A stretch of DNA of 64,000 nt from Spirosoma foliorum. Lineage in GTDB: Bacteria > Bacteroidota > Bacteroidia > Cytophagales > Spirosomataceae. Numbering within the stretch: position 1 is the first letter of the stretch; each line of letters starts with the position of its first letter. A model generated the notes under the pieces. That model searched no databases. It worked only from the letters and a program-made list of their open reading frames with translations, and was not told where the DNA came from. Of the stretch, positions 1 to 9,336 are shown piece after piece. Position numbers and translations under genes: made by a program. Where the stretch lies: contig NZ_CP059732.1 in the NCBI RefSeq assembly GCF_014117325.1, positions 5,469,001-5,533,000 of the forward strand. The letters are read 5' to 3'.

Positions 1-319
1 AATATTCTAAGTATAAGCCTGATAGTTCTTAAAAAAATTTAAAATTAATACCCTTTTAATATAGAAAATACAGTATAAAATACCTACAGGTAAAATAGGT
101 AATTACTTAATCTAATATATGTATTTCACAATAAAATCAATAAATAATTTTATTAACAGAAGCATAAATCGCTCTATGAACTTATCTGAAGTAACTTAAT
201 GTCTTCGACGTGATCATCCATACTTATTGAATTCTCGTGGCACAAGTAAAACACTTATCTGTAAATCCAAGAAGTTTTTCCATTTTTCCGGTATCATTTA
301 TCTTAATCCTGTTCATGCT
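1..319. other. A+T-rich leader without a recognisable gene
   Basis: This stretch is far richer in A and T than the rest of the window. It carries no convincing open reading frame, RNA gene or strong palindrome. It presumably holds the promoter of the dehydrogenase gene that follows, but I cannot pick out a clear TAnnTTTG element. The dehydrogenase frame is open back to a TTG at 227, but that extension does not resemble the protein family. Confidence 0.5.
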
Positions 320-1315
320 ATGAACCAGTCAATGAATCCAGAAAAAATACCCGTAGGTGTAGTCGGACTGGGACTGATGGGTTGTAGTATCGTAACGTGC
401 CTCTTGATAGCCGGACATCCGGTAGTGGCCATTGCTCCTATTCCCATTGATATAGAAACCGCCGAACCGCGCATTCGGGAACATCTGACAAGAGCCTATC
501 AGGAAGGACTGTTCACGAAAAGCCCTGAGTCGTACCTTGACCAGCTGACAATTACAGAGGATTATAGTCTTCTCAGAGAAAGCAAAGTCGTGATGGAGTG
601 CACGCTCGAAAACGTCGCGATTAAACGATCGGTCTATGAGAAAATCGAAGCCGTTGTCGCCGAAGATGCCCTTATTACCAGCAATACTTCAGCCATTCCG
701 ATTAGCCTGCTTCAGCGCGAGGTTCGACTGCCTGCTCGGTTTGTGGGTTTGCATTGGGCAGAACCCTCGCATACGACTCGATTTCTGGAAATTATTTGCG
801 GAGACCTGACCGATATTCCAACGGCCGAATGGCTCTATGAGTTGTCGCACTTATGGGGGAAAGAGCCGACGTTGGTTCGGAAGGATATTCGAGGATTTAT
901 CACCAATCGCCTAATGTACGCCATGTACCGGGAGGCCTTTAATCTGGTCGAAAACGGCTATGCGACGGTTGAAGATGTTGATCGGGCCTGCCGAAATAAT
1001 GCCGGTTACTGGATGACTCTCGTGGGCGTTTTCCGGTGGATGGACTTGACGGGCGTACCCGCTTACCACACCGTAATGAAGGATTTGTTTCCAACGCTGA
1101 GCAACCAGACAGAAGTCCCCAAGCTGATCGACGATATTGTACAGGCAGGTGGTAAAGGTGTTTTGAATGCGCAGGGATTTTATGATTACACACCCGAAGA
1201 AGCTAAACTCTGGAAAGAAACCTACGAAGAATTCAGCTATGATATTCGTCGGCTGGCGCTCAAATACCCAGCCGATGTCGTGAAAAAGAAGTTAGCTCGT
1301 GACGCTGATGACTAG
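320..1315 (+). CDS. 3-hydroxyacyl-CoA dehydrogenase family protein
   Basis: Probable NAD-dependent 3-hydroxyacyl-CoA dehydrogenase of 331 residues, oxidising 3-hydroxyacyl-CoA to 3-ketoacyl-CoA in fatty acid or related acyl-CoA breakdown in the cytoplasm. The N-terminus has the Rossmann dinucleotide-binding motif GLGLMG at about residues 16-21 of this start. The middle has the family stretch ITSNTSAIPIS, then GLHWAEP where classical enzymes have the catalytic-His-containing GxHFFNP-type segment. FITNRLMYAMYREAFNLVE near residue 195 marks the start of the C-terminal helical dimerisation domain. The first ATG consistent with the fold is at 320, with another at 332; no Shine-Dalgarno is visible. 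The gene stands alone and is followed at once by a nested palindromic repeat. The substrate cannot be read from sequence, and a lambda-crystallin-like or hydroxybutyryl-CoA dehydrogenase role is possible. Confidence 0.8.
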   Translation: MNQSMNPEKIPVGVVGLGLMGCSIVTCLLIAGHPVVAIAPIPIDIETAEPRIREHLTRAYQEGLFTKSPESYLDQLTITEDYSLLRESKVVMECTLENVAIKRSVYEKIEAVVAEDALITSNTSAIPISLLQREVRLPARFVGLHWAEPSHTTRFLEIICGDLTDIPTAEWLYELSHLWGKEPTLVRKDIRGFITNRLMYAMYREAFNLVENGYATVEDVDRACRNNAGYWMTLVGVFRWMDLTGVPAYHTVMKDLFPTLSNQTEVPKLIDDIVQAGGKGVLNAQGFYDYTPEEAKLWKETYEEFSYDIRRLALKYPADVVKKKLARDADD

Positions 1316-1318
1316 TTA

Positions 1319-1590
1319 TTTTTTGACAGGATTAACAGGATTTGCAGGATTCATTTCTAATGAGCCTGTTTAACCTTTTGTTCGAATGTCCTTTTTGTCA
1401 TGCTGACGAAGCCGGGCGGCCGGTGCCGAAGCATCTTGAATCACCCTTATTAGATTGTTTGGATGCTTTAAGATGCTTCGGCACCGGCCGCCCGGCTTCG
1501 TCAGCATGACAAAAACGCTCTTTTGGTTCCTATTTCAGTAAGTTCAAACAGGTTCAATACAAAAATCTTGTTAATCCTGTCAAAAAAAAA
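1319..1590. repeat. Nested palindromic element, outer GACAGGATT family
   Basis: The left arm starts three bases after the dehydrogenase stop codon and reads TTGACAGGATTAACAGGATT. The right arm near 1566-1583 is its near-complement, ending in AATCCTGTC followed by an A-run. Between the arms sits a second, unrelated palindrome (1392-1515). The same outer family occurs again at 36891-36950. It resembles repetitive extragenic palindromes and may also act as a transcript end. Confidence 0.7.
1392..1515. repeat. Palindromic repeat, TTTTTGTCATGCTGACG family, long-arm copy
   Basis: Perfect inverted repeat with arms of about 46 bases (1392-1437 and 1470-1515) around a 32-base loop. Ends read TTTTTGTCATGCTGACGAAG and inner ends GAAGCATCTT. 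Two shorter copies lie at 35961-36047 and 41732-41823. This copy carries an extra G+C-rich block in both arms that the others lack, and it still pairs perfectly. Confidence 0.85.
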
Positions 1591-1674
1591 ATCATGTTGG
1601 TGATTAGAACAGTGTCAGCAACCGGGACGCGTTTTTACGGATAAAATAAAACCCAATCCCGATCGTAATTCCAT

Positions 1675-2472
1675 CTAATACGTTATGCCAAGCTCAGCCA
1701 CTACGGGCAGGTGATCTGAAGCATACTGTTCGTCAATCACTCGAGTTGACAGGCTTTTAAAGGTGCTCCCCGGTTTGAACATGATAAAATCAATAACACG
1801 ATTGGGTTCTTTAACTGGAATTGTGGGTTTGCAATCCAGACAACTTCGGGTAAAGTTCTGATCCAGCAGGCCAATGACTTTACTGTCGGGTTGCGCATTG
1901 AAATCGCCCGCCAGAATTACGGGAAGCGTAGAATCCTTAAACAGGTTTATGATTAACTCCGACTGAGAGAGTCGATTAGGCTCTTTTAAATCGAGGTGCG
2001 TACTGGCAAAGATGACTTTTTTCCCTTTGGCCACTTCTACCGTTATGGCAGCTATCGTTCTGGTTTCGCCACCAATTACGGGGTCGATAGGCAGAATCAA
2101 TCGTGTTGAGTCGATTATCGGAAATCTGGATAGAACGGCTACCCCATAATCGCCACCCTGATGGTCGATGGCTTTCGAAAAAAAGTAATGCATTCCCGTT
2201 AATCGGGCTAGTTCTTTCGCCTGATGTAAGCCTTTCCCCGAACGCTCCGTATTCACATCAACTTCCTGGAGGGCAACAAAATCTGGCTTTTCATTCGTGA
2301 TCACGCGGGCAATAGCCTCCACCTCAATTTTGGCCCCGGCCGATGGCGGATTGCAGTGGTGAATGTTATAGGTCATCACCCTGAGCTTTTTCATCTTCCG
2401 GGCAAAAGGGCCTTCGCCGGCATAGGTTGCCAGCGAAATGAGGGTAAGGAGCAAGCCAATAACTGTTCTCAT
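1675..2472 (-). CDS. Exported endonuclease/exonuclease/phosphatase family protein
   Basis: Protein of 265 residues with an N-terminal signal peptide (RTVIGLLLTLISLATYAGEG), so probably periplasmic or secreted. It belongs to the metal-dependent endonuclease/exonuclease/phosphatase fold: VMTYNIHHCN supplies the metal-site Asn, ALQEVD the metal-binding Glu, STHLDL and AGDFNAQP the central Asp/Asn motifs, and ASDHLPV the C-terminal catalytic Asp-His. Such enzymes hydrolyse phosphodiesters in nucleic acids, sphingomyelin or inositol phosphates; the substrate is not predictable here. The ATG at 2472 is chosen because it starts the signal peptide. It lies 40 bases behind the metallophosphoesterase and is probably the last gene of the SusC/SusD operon. 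Confidence 0.85.
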   Translation of the reverse strand: MRTVIGLLLTLISLATYAGEGPFARKMKKLRVMTYNIHHCNPPSAGAKIEVEAIARVITNEKPDFVALQEVDVNTERSGKGLHQAKELARLTGMHYFFSKAIDHQGGDYGVAVLSRFPIIDSTRLILPIDPVIGGETRTIAAITVEVAKGKKVIFASTHLDLKEPNRLSQSELIINLFKDSTLPVILAGDFNAQPDSKVIGLLDQNFTRSCLDCKPTIPVKEPNRVIDFIMFKPGSTFKSLSTRVIDEQYASDHLPVVAELGITY

Positions 2473-2512
2473 ATGGATGGGGTTGTGCAATAAATTTGTG
2501 TCCTTGCAACGA

Positions 2513-3745
2513 TTACGCCTTTGCTTTTTTGGGAATAACATATTTCCCTACTACTTCGCCATCGTCACGAATCATTTTTAGCGAAAGCTCTTTTGGGGTA
2601 GCATGGAGTTTTATTAACGTTCGATTCCCTTCCAGCGGGCCGCCACCAATAACAATGGGGTAGTTATGTAGGGCATCAGGATCATGCGTGCCGTAACGGT
2701 GGGTATGCCCCGAAATCTGAAGATCGATTTTGGCTTTGTTCAACAGCGGTCCGAACACTTCTTGACCATGCATAGGGCCATGCCAATCGCCAGAATGGTA
2801 GGGCGAAATGTGAATAAGTACGATTCGGAAAGGAGCTTTTTTAAACTCGACACTCTCAATTTCCTTTTCCAGCCACTTTTTCTGCGTTTCCCGGTACCGA
2901 TCAAAGGCCGATAATCCACCATATTCAACACTATCATCACCTTTGTCTTCGCCCGAATCCAGAACAACAAACCGGACTGGCCCGCGGGTAAACGCATAGT
3001 AATACTTGTTTTCAGGATAAGCAAAATAGGCTGGCAGGTGCCGGGAAAAACTCCCCCGACATTCATGGTTTCCCTGGGTCAGAATGAAGGGCATTTCAGC
3101 GGCAAAAATATCGACCGATGGTTTAATCAGGTGATCGACGATCTGGCTTTCTCCGGTAACCCAGTCAAAGCAGTCGCCGTTAAATACCACGAAATCATAA
3201 TCTCGTTTGTTGCCCGTATAGCCGTGTCGGTACAGCAGTTGTGGAATAATCTGGGGGCGATCATGAATATCGTTGAACACCACCATCTTGAATTCTTCTT
3301 CATTTTCGGCGGGTGTTTTAAAGCCGTACATCGGACTGCTAATGGTTTCGCCAAACTCAACCTTCGAGCCTTTGTAACCCAGAACTTCGGTCGAAACGAT
3401 CTTGTATTTATGCTCGGTCCCCGGATTGAGATTAGAGAGGGTAATTTTATTGATACGATTATTAGCCTCAATCAATCCGTTGACATACTCAAATTCCCGC
3501 TTGCTGGTGTACGTCCCGGCTCCATATTCGACCCAGCTAAAGCAGTTTTTGTGCGTAATCCACATGATTGTCACCTCATGCGTACCCATATTTTGAAGAT
3601 AGGGACCAGCCACGAAATGATTTTTCTCTTCCGCTGGTGCGGCAACTGCGATATTGGCTAAAACCGGGGCAATAGGAAGCAGACTAAGTGCCCCAAGCTG
3701 CGACATTTTTTCAAGGAATAATCGTCTATCCGAAAGCATTGTCAT
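2513..3745 (-). CDS. Exported purple-acid-phosphatase-like metallophosphoesterase
   Basis: Calcineurin-like metallophosphoesterase of 410 residues. The N-terminus (SDRRLFLEKMSQLGALSL) fits a twin-arginine export signal, with RR followed by hydrophobic residues and an alanine-rich cleavage region. A fibronectin-like N-terminal domain of the purple acid phosphatase type comes first. The metal-site motifs follow: FNDIHDR, FNGDCFDW, TQGNHECRG, and later LIHISPYH and SGHTHRYG. It should remove phosphate from organic phosphates outside the cytoplasm. The start at 3745 is preferred because upstream frame would read into the palindrome at 3768-3948; 3739 is an alternative. Downstream of susD and upstream of a second phosphoesterase, it hints at phosphorylated substrates for the locus. 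Confidence 0.85.
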   Translation of the reverse strand: MTMLSDRRLFLEKMSQLGALSLLPIAPVLANIAVAAPAEEKNHFVAGPYLQNMGTHEVTIMWITHKNCFSWVEYGAGTYTSKREFEYVNGLIEANNRINKITLSNLNPGTEHKYKIVSTEVLGYKGSKVEFGETISSPMYGFKTPAENEEEFKMVVFNDIHDRPQIIPQLLYRHGYTGNKRDYDFVVFNGDCFDWVTGESQIVDHLIKPSVDIFAAEMPFILTQGNHECRGSFSRHLPAYFAYPENKYYYAFTRGPVRFVVLDSGEDKGDDSVEYGGLSAFDRYRETQKKWLEKEIESVEFKKAPFRIVLIHISPYHSGDWHGPMHGQEVFGPLLNKAKIDLQISGHTHRYGTHDPDALHNYPIVIGGGPLEGNRTLIKLHATPKELSLKMIRDDGEVVGKYVIPKKAKA

Positions 3746-3767
3746 GAAGTAGTTAAGGAAGCTGGTT

Positions 3768-3948
3768 CGGTATTCAACATGGCCCGTAGGGCCTTCACAG
3801 CGTAGCGTCGGTAGAAAAATTGTTTTTGGGGGCAATGTGCCGTCAGGTACATAACCGTTGTGTACCTAACGGCACACGTTTCCTAAACATGGATGCTCTT
3901 TCTACCGACGCTACGCTGTATAGACCCTACGGGCCATTCCGAATACCG
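3768..3948. repeat. Nested palindromic repeat upstream of metallophosphoesterase
   Basis: Outer arms at about 3768-3817 and 3899-3948 pair with few mismatches and contain CAGCGTAGCGTCGGTAGAAA and its complement. An inner hairpin near 3836-3876 pairs TGTGCCGTCAGGTACA with TGTACCTAACGGCACA. It fills the gap between susD and the metallophosphoesterase, so it may separate their expression. Confidence 0.75.
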
Positions 3949-3988
3949 AATTTACGTTAGTCGAAGGAATTAGTTCCGTTAAAATTAA

Positions 3989-5719
3989 TTACTCCCAGTT
4001 TGGATTCTGAGTCAGGTTGGGATTCAGCAAACGCTCCTGTGTCGGAATGGGGTACAGATAATCCCGAGCTTCGTTGAATTTCTTGGTGATATGTCCGTTC
4101 ACCACAATATTGCCGCCTTTGTTGCCATTTTCCAGCAATATTTCGCTGCCTAACTTGAGGAGCTGAGCGCCAGCAACTGTGGGCTTAGTGCCCTCGTAGA
4201 TGACCAGATCAATTTTTCCATTTTTATCCAGATCATAATTCCCAGGCCCTGGAAAATACATTCCTTTGAAGGTTTTGGTAAGCAATTGGCCTTCTTTCCA
4301 GCGAATGAGATCATCCCAGCGGAAGAAATTTTCCATCACCAGCTCAACGCGTCTTTCCCGCCGGATTTCCAGAATTACCCCCGTGTTACTTCCACTTAAC
4401 TGGGTATACTGTTGCGCCTGATAGGGATCAGGATTCGCATTGGCACTTGTCAGGTTGATATTTGGCATGCCGACTCGATCGCGGGTTAGTTTGGTTGATC
4501 GGTCCAGATCGGCCTGGGTTAAGGTACCTCGCTCGGCTTTAGCTTCCGCGAAATTCAGGAGTACTTCGGCGTACCGGAAAATGGGCATATCGGTAATATC
4601 CTTGCTGAAGGTATCCCACTTCGGTGCCGACACGAACTTGATCAGTTGATAGCCTGTAACCGTAGCGCCAAATTCCGCAACCAACGGAGTTGTTTCACCA
4701 ATTCGGGTGTAGCCCGGTGTTCGAATGGTTTGCGACAAACGAGGGTCCCGGTTTTGTACTTCGTCATAAAACTGCATGGTTTCGTACCCTTTGATATCCG
4801 TAAAACGCGATCCATCGGCCATTAAATAGCTGTTTACCAACTTCTTCTCCAGACCGGGCTTTCCGTACGATGCGGTCATCGTGTAGTAATTCAGGTTATG
4901 ATAAACCTGTAATTCATCACTAAAATCCCGCGCCAGAATCACCTCATCCGGAATGGCATTATCGGACGAAAACAGCTTGCCATAGGCCGTAGCCGGTGTG
5001 GCTTTGTAGATTGTATAGCCACTGTTCGTCATTAGGTTCTCCGATGCAGAAACGCATTCATCCAGAAATTTATCGGCACCGGGAAGGTTGAATTCAGGGT
5101 GATACTTCCGGAAGGTGCCTTCGTATAAAGCCATTCTGGATTTTAGCGCAAGGGCGGTCCATTTGGTAATGCTGTTCACCTGCCGGGAGCCATCAAGATT
5201 GGCAATGGCATAATTGATATCGGCCATCACCGAATCCATCACCATTGTGCGCGAGTCACGTGCTTTCGTCAGCATCTCCTGATCCGACACCTCAATGGCG
5301 CGGGAATACCAGGGAACATCGCCAAATCGCTTGACCATGCCAAAATAAAAATAGGCGCGGAAGAAACGGGCTAATCCATTGTATTTGGCTACCGCTTTGG
5401 TATCCGGGCATTTGGCAGAATTGGCCAGAAAGTAATTGATATTTCGTAAGGTAGTCCAACTCCAGCCTCCCCCGCTGGTTGGCACAACACGTGTGCCCTG
5501 CAATTCGTCGCGAAGGCTATTCTTCACCACATTGTCAACATCCTCATTATACACATCCTCAGCAGACGGCAAGGCATTGTAAAACGAATTGGTGTAGAGC
5601 AAAAGGTCGTTTTCGGTCTTGAAAAAGGTTTCAGGCGAAATCGCATCCTGAGGAACCAGGTTCAGATCGCAGGCGGCCAGACCAATGGCTACGGCTATGA
5701 GACTAATTAATTTTTTCAT
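3989..5719 (-). CDS. RagB/SusD family nutrient-binding outer membrane lipoprotein
   Basis: SusD-family surface lipoprotein of 576 residues, the substrate-capturing lid of the SusC transporter encoded just upstream. The N-terminus is a lipoprotein signal with a lipobox ending GLAAC. The body has the SusD pattern: PETFFKTENDLLLYTNSFYNAL near the start, RFFRAYFYFGMVKRFGDVP around residue 110 (tetratricopeptide-like helices), MPIFRYAEVLLNFAEAKAE near 385 and the C-terminal EIRRERRVELVMENFFRWDDLIRW segment. Length is normal for the family. It begins 22 bases after the SusC stop, so the two are co-transcribed. The ligand cannot be deduced; neighbouring phosphoesterases suggest something phosphorylated. 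Confidence 0.95.
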   Translation of the reverse strand: MKKLISLIAVAIGLAACDLNLVPQDAISPETFFKTENDLLLYTNSFYNALPSAEDVYNEDVDNVVKNSLRDELQGTRVVPTSGGGWSWTTLRNINYFLANSAKCPDTKAVAKYNGLARFFRAYFYFGMVKRFGDVPWYSRAIEVSDQEMLTKARDSRTMVMDSVMADINYAIANLDGSRQVNSITKWTALALKSRMALYEGTFRKYHPEFNLPGADKFLDECVSASENLMTNSGYTIYKATPATAYGKLFSSDNAIPDEVILARDFSDELQVYHNLNYYTMTASYGKPGLEKKLVNSYLMADGSRFTDIKGYETMQFYDEVQNRDPRLSQTIRTPGYTRIGETTPLVAEFGATVTGYQLIKFVSAPKWDTFSKDITDMPIFRYAEVLLNFAEAKAERGTLTQADLDRSTKLTRDRVGMPNINLTSANANPDPYQAQQYTQLSGSNTGVILEIRRERRVELVMENFFRWDDLIRWKEGQLLTKTFKGMYFPGPGNYDLDKNGKIDLVIYEGTKPTVAGAQLLKLGSEILLENGNKGGNIVVNGHITKKFNEARDYLYPIPTQERLLNPNLTQNPNWE

Positions 5720-5740
5720 CTAACTACGGAGTAAATCGGT

Positions 5741-8700
5741 TTAGAACGTGATGTTCAGGCCAGCAGAAATGGTTTTCGACAAGGGGTACGTTCTGCCGTT
5801 GGTGGCATCACCATCCAATTGCTCAGGATCAATGTATTTGGAGCGGAGTGGTGTGTACGTCAGCAGATTTTCGCCACTCACATAAATACGGGCTCGCGGT
5901 ATCCAGATTTTCTTGGTAAGCTGCTCGGGAAAGGTGTAGCCAATCACCACGTTTTTCAGCCGGAGATAACCCACATTCTGGATGTACCGGTCATTGGCTG
6001 CGTTCAAATCTCCTCCCCCATTTAGGGCGGTATAGCCTCTCAGAACCGGGAAATATGCATCGGTATTGGTTGGCGTCCAGACATCGGCTTCGAAATTCTC
6101 AGGAATAAAGGAGTAATACGGCCGGGAATATGGCCCCCAGAATTTATCGGCATTGTTACCGGGATACCAGTTCTTCCGTAGGATACCCTGCGCCAATATC
6201 GACAGGTCTATTCCATTCCAGGTAGCACCCAGGTTTATGCCATAACGATAGCGAGCCCGGTCGTTACCAATCACTTTCAAATCGCCATGATTAGCCAGCG
6301 TATTGGCCCCCTGATCTATTTTGCCATTGCCATCGATATCGATAAACTTAAGATCTCCTGCCTGCAATTTGCTCCAGTCGCCGGGTGCGCTCAGGCGTTG
6401 CTTATTAACAATGGTTTGATCCACGGTGTAGGCTTGCGCTTCTTCGTTGGTTTTGAAGTATCCGTCAATCGAATAGCCCCAGATATCGCCAATTGTCTGG
6501 CCTTCGTAGCGGCTCGACAGAATTTTGTTTGGGTTATCGTATCGGGTAATCGTCGATTTAGAATCGGAAAGAATAAAGGAGGCATTATACGCCAATGCTT
6601 TACCTGCTACTTTAACCTGATCGCGCCATCCGATGGACAGTTCGAAACCCTTGGTTTGCAAATCCCCGGCATTTTGCGTGGGCACCGTAGCGCCATACAC
6701 CGCAGGCAGCACCTGACCCGGCACCAGCATTCCGGTTGTATTGCGGATATAGGCATCCAGGGATAAATTCAGTCGGTTTTTCAACAAACCCGCATCCAGA
6801 CCAAGATTGGACGTCGTAGCTTTTTCCCAGGTAAGATCGGGCGAAATCGGATTGGGGTTATTGACATACGTAAGCTTTTGCCCATTGGTTATCCAGCTCG
6901 ATTGAGCCGTTGGCATGATGGGTATGTAGGGATAAAAGCTCGCCGAGTTGGTATTGGATGGTAACTGGTTGCCCAACGTACCATACGAAGCTCTGATTTT
7001 CAGATTATCGACTACCTGTTTCAGCGGTTCAAAGAAGCTTTCTTCGCTAAGCCGCCATCCCGCCGAAACCGATGGGAAGAAACCGTATCGTCGGCCTTCA
7101 CCAAAGCGTGATGTTCCATCGTAACGGCCATTCACTTCCAGAAGATACTTGCCAACGTAATCATAATTCAAGCGGTAGAATGCCCCGAACAGCGAGTACT
7201 GGTAGGAATCTCCGGCCGAAAGTTGTTCGCCAGTACCCAGATTTAAATCATTAAGACTTTCTGAGAGCAGATTTTTTCGGGCACCAAACAAGCGCTGGTG
7301 TTTTCTGGATTCATAGTTTACCCCCGCGGTGGCTCCAACGTAGTGTTTCCCAAATGTCTGGTTATACGAAGAATACAGGTTCGTGACGTTTGCGGGGTCA
7401 AACCACATGGTCTTACGGTACTGATCGGTATTGTAATTGGGTACCGTGGCCAGGATTCCTGGCTGAATTGAGTACTGCGCCACAGCAGACCGATACCAAT
7501 CATCGGCGATATAAAAGGAATAGGAGTAATTACCCACCAGATTCCAGTTCTTGGTAAAGTCGATGGTAACCGAATTGATGGCGGTCAGTTCGTGAACCTT
7601 CTTTTCGCCACCGGCTACGCCTTTCAACAAGTTCGCGAATAAACCATCTCCGATGGAGTAGTTGTTTTTCAGCGTGTTATAGGTAGCCGTACCATCTGGA
7701 TTCGTGGGAGCATAGGCTGGCAAAGCATGTACTGTAATGGCCACAAAATTGGCGTTGGCACCGCCTTCCAGACCCGGATAGGTATATCGAGAATCGAAGT
7801 ACTGGATATTACTACCCACTTTGAGCCAGGGCGTCAACTGTGCGTTAATCTTGCTGCGAAGGGTGTACGACGTGAATTTATCGGTATTGATTTTCATGAT
7901 CCCGTCCTTCTCAAAAATTGACCCCGACAGGAAGTAATTCACCTTATCTGTCCCTCCCGATAAATTGATGTTGTGCTGTTTGGATGGCTCGGTTGTATTG
8001 AAGAGCGTATTCCACCAGTCGTAATTGCCGTAATAGTTATAGATATCCTTACCATTCACATTTTTAACCACCGTCCAGGGGCGAGCCGGATTTTCAACTT
8101 TATCGTACCGGCGAGCTTCCAGTTCCTTATAATCTTCCTCAGAATAACGGGTGTAGCTGTTGCCGGTAGCTCTGGTAAACGCTTCGTCGTTCATTCGCAC
8201 GTACTCGTAGCCATTGGTCAGGAATTTGGTGCTCACCGTTGGTGCCGACCAGCCATAGTTGCTGCTATACGAGATGGTTGTTTTGCCGTTCTTGGCTGTT
8301 TTGGTCGTTACCAGAATAACCCCAAAGGCACCCCGTGCGCCATAAATAGCCGAGGCAGCGGCATCTTTCAACACTGATACCGACTCCACATCGGCGGGGT
8401 TGATGCGATTGATATCGCCTGGAATACCATCAATCAGCACCAACGGGCCTCCTCCATTGATAGACGTTTCTCCCCGAACGTTCAGGTTGCCGCCCTGCCC
8501 TGGCTGACCCGTACTGAACGTAATGTTCAGGTTGGGCACCATGCCCTGAAGAATCTGGGACATATTATTCAGCGGTCGGTTCTCCAGCTCTTTCGCCAAA
8601 ACCTGCGAAACCGCCCCGGTCAGGTTCACCTTCTTTTGCGTGCCATAGCCCACCACCACTACTTCGCTCAACGAGTTGTGTGTTTCCTTCAGGGCCACCT

Positions 8701-9307
8701 TCAAGTTTGTCTGGTTATTCTTCACCGGCACCTCCAGCGCTTCATAGCCAATGAACGAGAAAGAAAGGATTAGCTCGTCGCCCAAATCGGGAATGCTAAG
8801 CGAAAACCGACCATCCGCATCGGTTGTGGTACCTCTTGTGGTTCCTTTTACCACAATGCTCACGCCTGGCAGCGGCTGATTGCTGGCAAAATCATTGACC
8901 TGGCCCGACAGGAGTCGCCTGGGCTGTTCAAACACAACAGGCACGTTGATCCGAAAAACAGGAACAGACAACAGACTTGTTTGCGCATTACTTTTTTTCA
9001 GAATGATCTGTCCGTTAACTACCTCCCAGGCTACATCTAACGAGGTGAATAACCGCTGGAGCACACTGGCTAAACGTTCATTGCGCGCACTGATCGAGAT
9101 CCGTTTATCGGCCCCAATGACTCGGGGGCTGTAAACAAATCTGACATCAACAGCCTTCTCAAGTTGCTGTAATACAGTTCGTACCGTTTCGCTTTCTACT
9201 GTTATGGAAACGGGTCGACTCATCAGGTCTGGTGCCGAAATGGGCACAGCCTGGACTAGACTAGCACTCAGCAGGATGCTGAACACTAGCGAAAGTAAAC
9301 ATTTCAT
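5741..9307 (-). CDS. SusC/RagA TonB-dependent outer membrane transporter with STN domain
   Basis: TonB-linked outer membrane protein of 1188 residues. A signal peptide (KCLLSLVFSILLSASLVQA) is followed by an STN secretin/TonB short N-terminal domain (about residues 30-105). Next come a carboxypeptidase-regulatory-like domain (about 130-215, ending FIGYEALEVPV), the TonB-box region VVVGYGTQKKVNLTGAV, the plug with DVESVSVLKDAAASAIYGARGAFGVI, and a large beta-barrel to the C-terminal phenylalanine. The STN domain is the part that signals to a FecR-type anti-sigma factor, which matches the fecR and ECF sigma genes directly upstream. The ATG at 9307 starts the signal peptide. Substrate unknown. 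Confidence 0.95.
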   Translation of the reverse strand: MKCLLSLVFSILLSASLVQAVPISAPDLMSRPVSITVESETVRTVLQQLEKAVDVRFVYSPRVIGADKRISISARNERLASVLQRLFTSLDVAWEVVNGQIILKKSNAQTSLLSVPVFRINVPVVFEQPRRLLSGQVNDFASNQPLPGVSIVVKGTTRGTTTDADGRFSLSIPDLGDELILSFSFIGYEALEVPVKNNQTNLKVALKETHNSLSEVVVVGYGTQKKVNLTGAVSQVLAKELENRPLNNMSQILQGMVPNLNITFSTGQPGQGGNLNVRGETSINGGGPLVLIDGIPGDINRINPADVESVSVLKDAAASAIYGARGAFGVILVTTKTAKNGKTTISYSSNYGWSAPTVSTKFLTNGYEYVRMNDEAFTRATGNSYTRYSEEDYKELEARRYDKVENPARPWTVVKNVNGKDIYNYYGNYDWWNTLFNTTEPSKQHNINLSGGTDKVNYFLSGSIFEKDGIMKINTDKFTSYTLRSKINAQLTPWLKVGSNIQYFDSRYTYPGLEGGANANFVAITVHALPAYAPTNPDGTATYNTLKNNYSIGDGLFANLLKGVAGGEKKVHELTAINSVTIDFTKNWNLVGNYSYSFYIADDWYRSAVAQYSIQPGILATVPNYNTDQYRKTMWFDPANVTNLYSSYNQTFGKHYVGATAGVNYESRKHQRLFGARKNLLSESLNDLNLGTGEQLSAGDSYQYSLFGAFYRLNYDYVGKYLLEVNGRYDGTSRFGEGRRYGFFPSVSAGWRLSEESFFEPLKQVVDNLKIRASYGTLGNQLPSNTNSASFYPYIPIMPTAQSSWITNGQKLTYVNNPNPISPDLTWEKATTSNLGLDAGLLKNRLNLSLDAYIRNTTGMLVPGQVLPAVYGATVPTQNAGDLQTKGFELSIGWRDQVKVAGKALAYNASFILSDSKSTITRYDNPNKILSSRYEGQTIGDIWGYSIDGYFKTNEEAQAYTVDQTIVNKQRLSAPGDWSKLQAGDLKFIDIDGNGKIDQGANTLANHGDLKVIGNDRARYRYGINLGATWNGIDLSILAQGILRKNWYPGNNADKFWGPYSRPYYSFIPENFEADVWTPTNTDAYFPVLRGYTALNGGGDLNAANDRYIQNVGYLRLKNVVIGYTFPEQLTKKIWIPRARIYVSGENLLTYTPLRSKYIDPEQLDGDATNGRTYPLSKTISAGLNITF

Positions 9308-9336
9308 AAAGTGTAATTGATTGAGTAGTTCTCGGT

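Noticed and set aside
3038..3661. 207-codon open frame on the plus strand
   Set aside because: Antisense to the metallophosphoesterase, whose metal-binding motifs are clear on the other strand.
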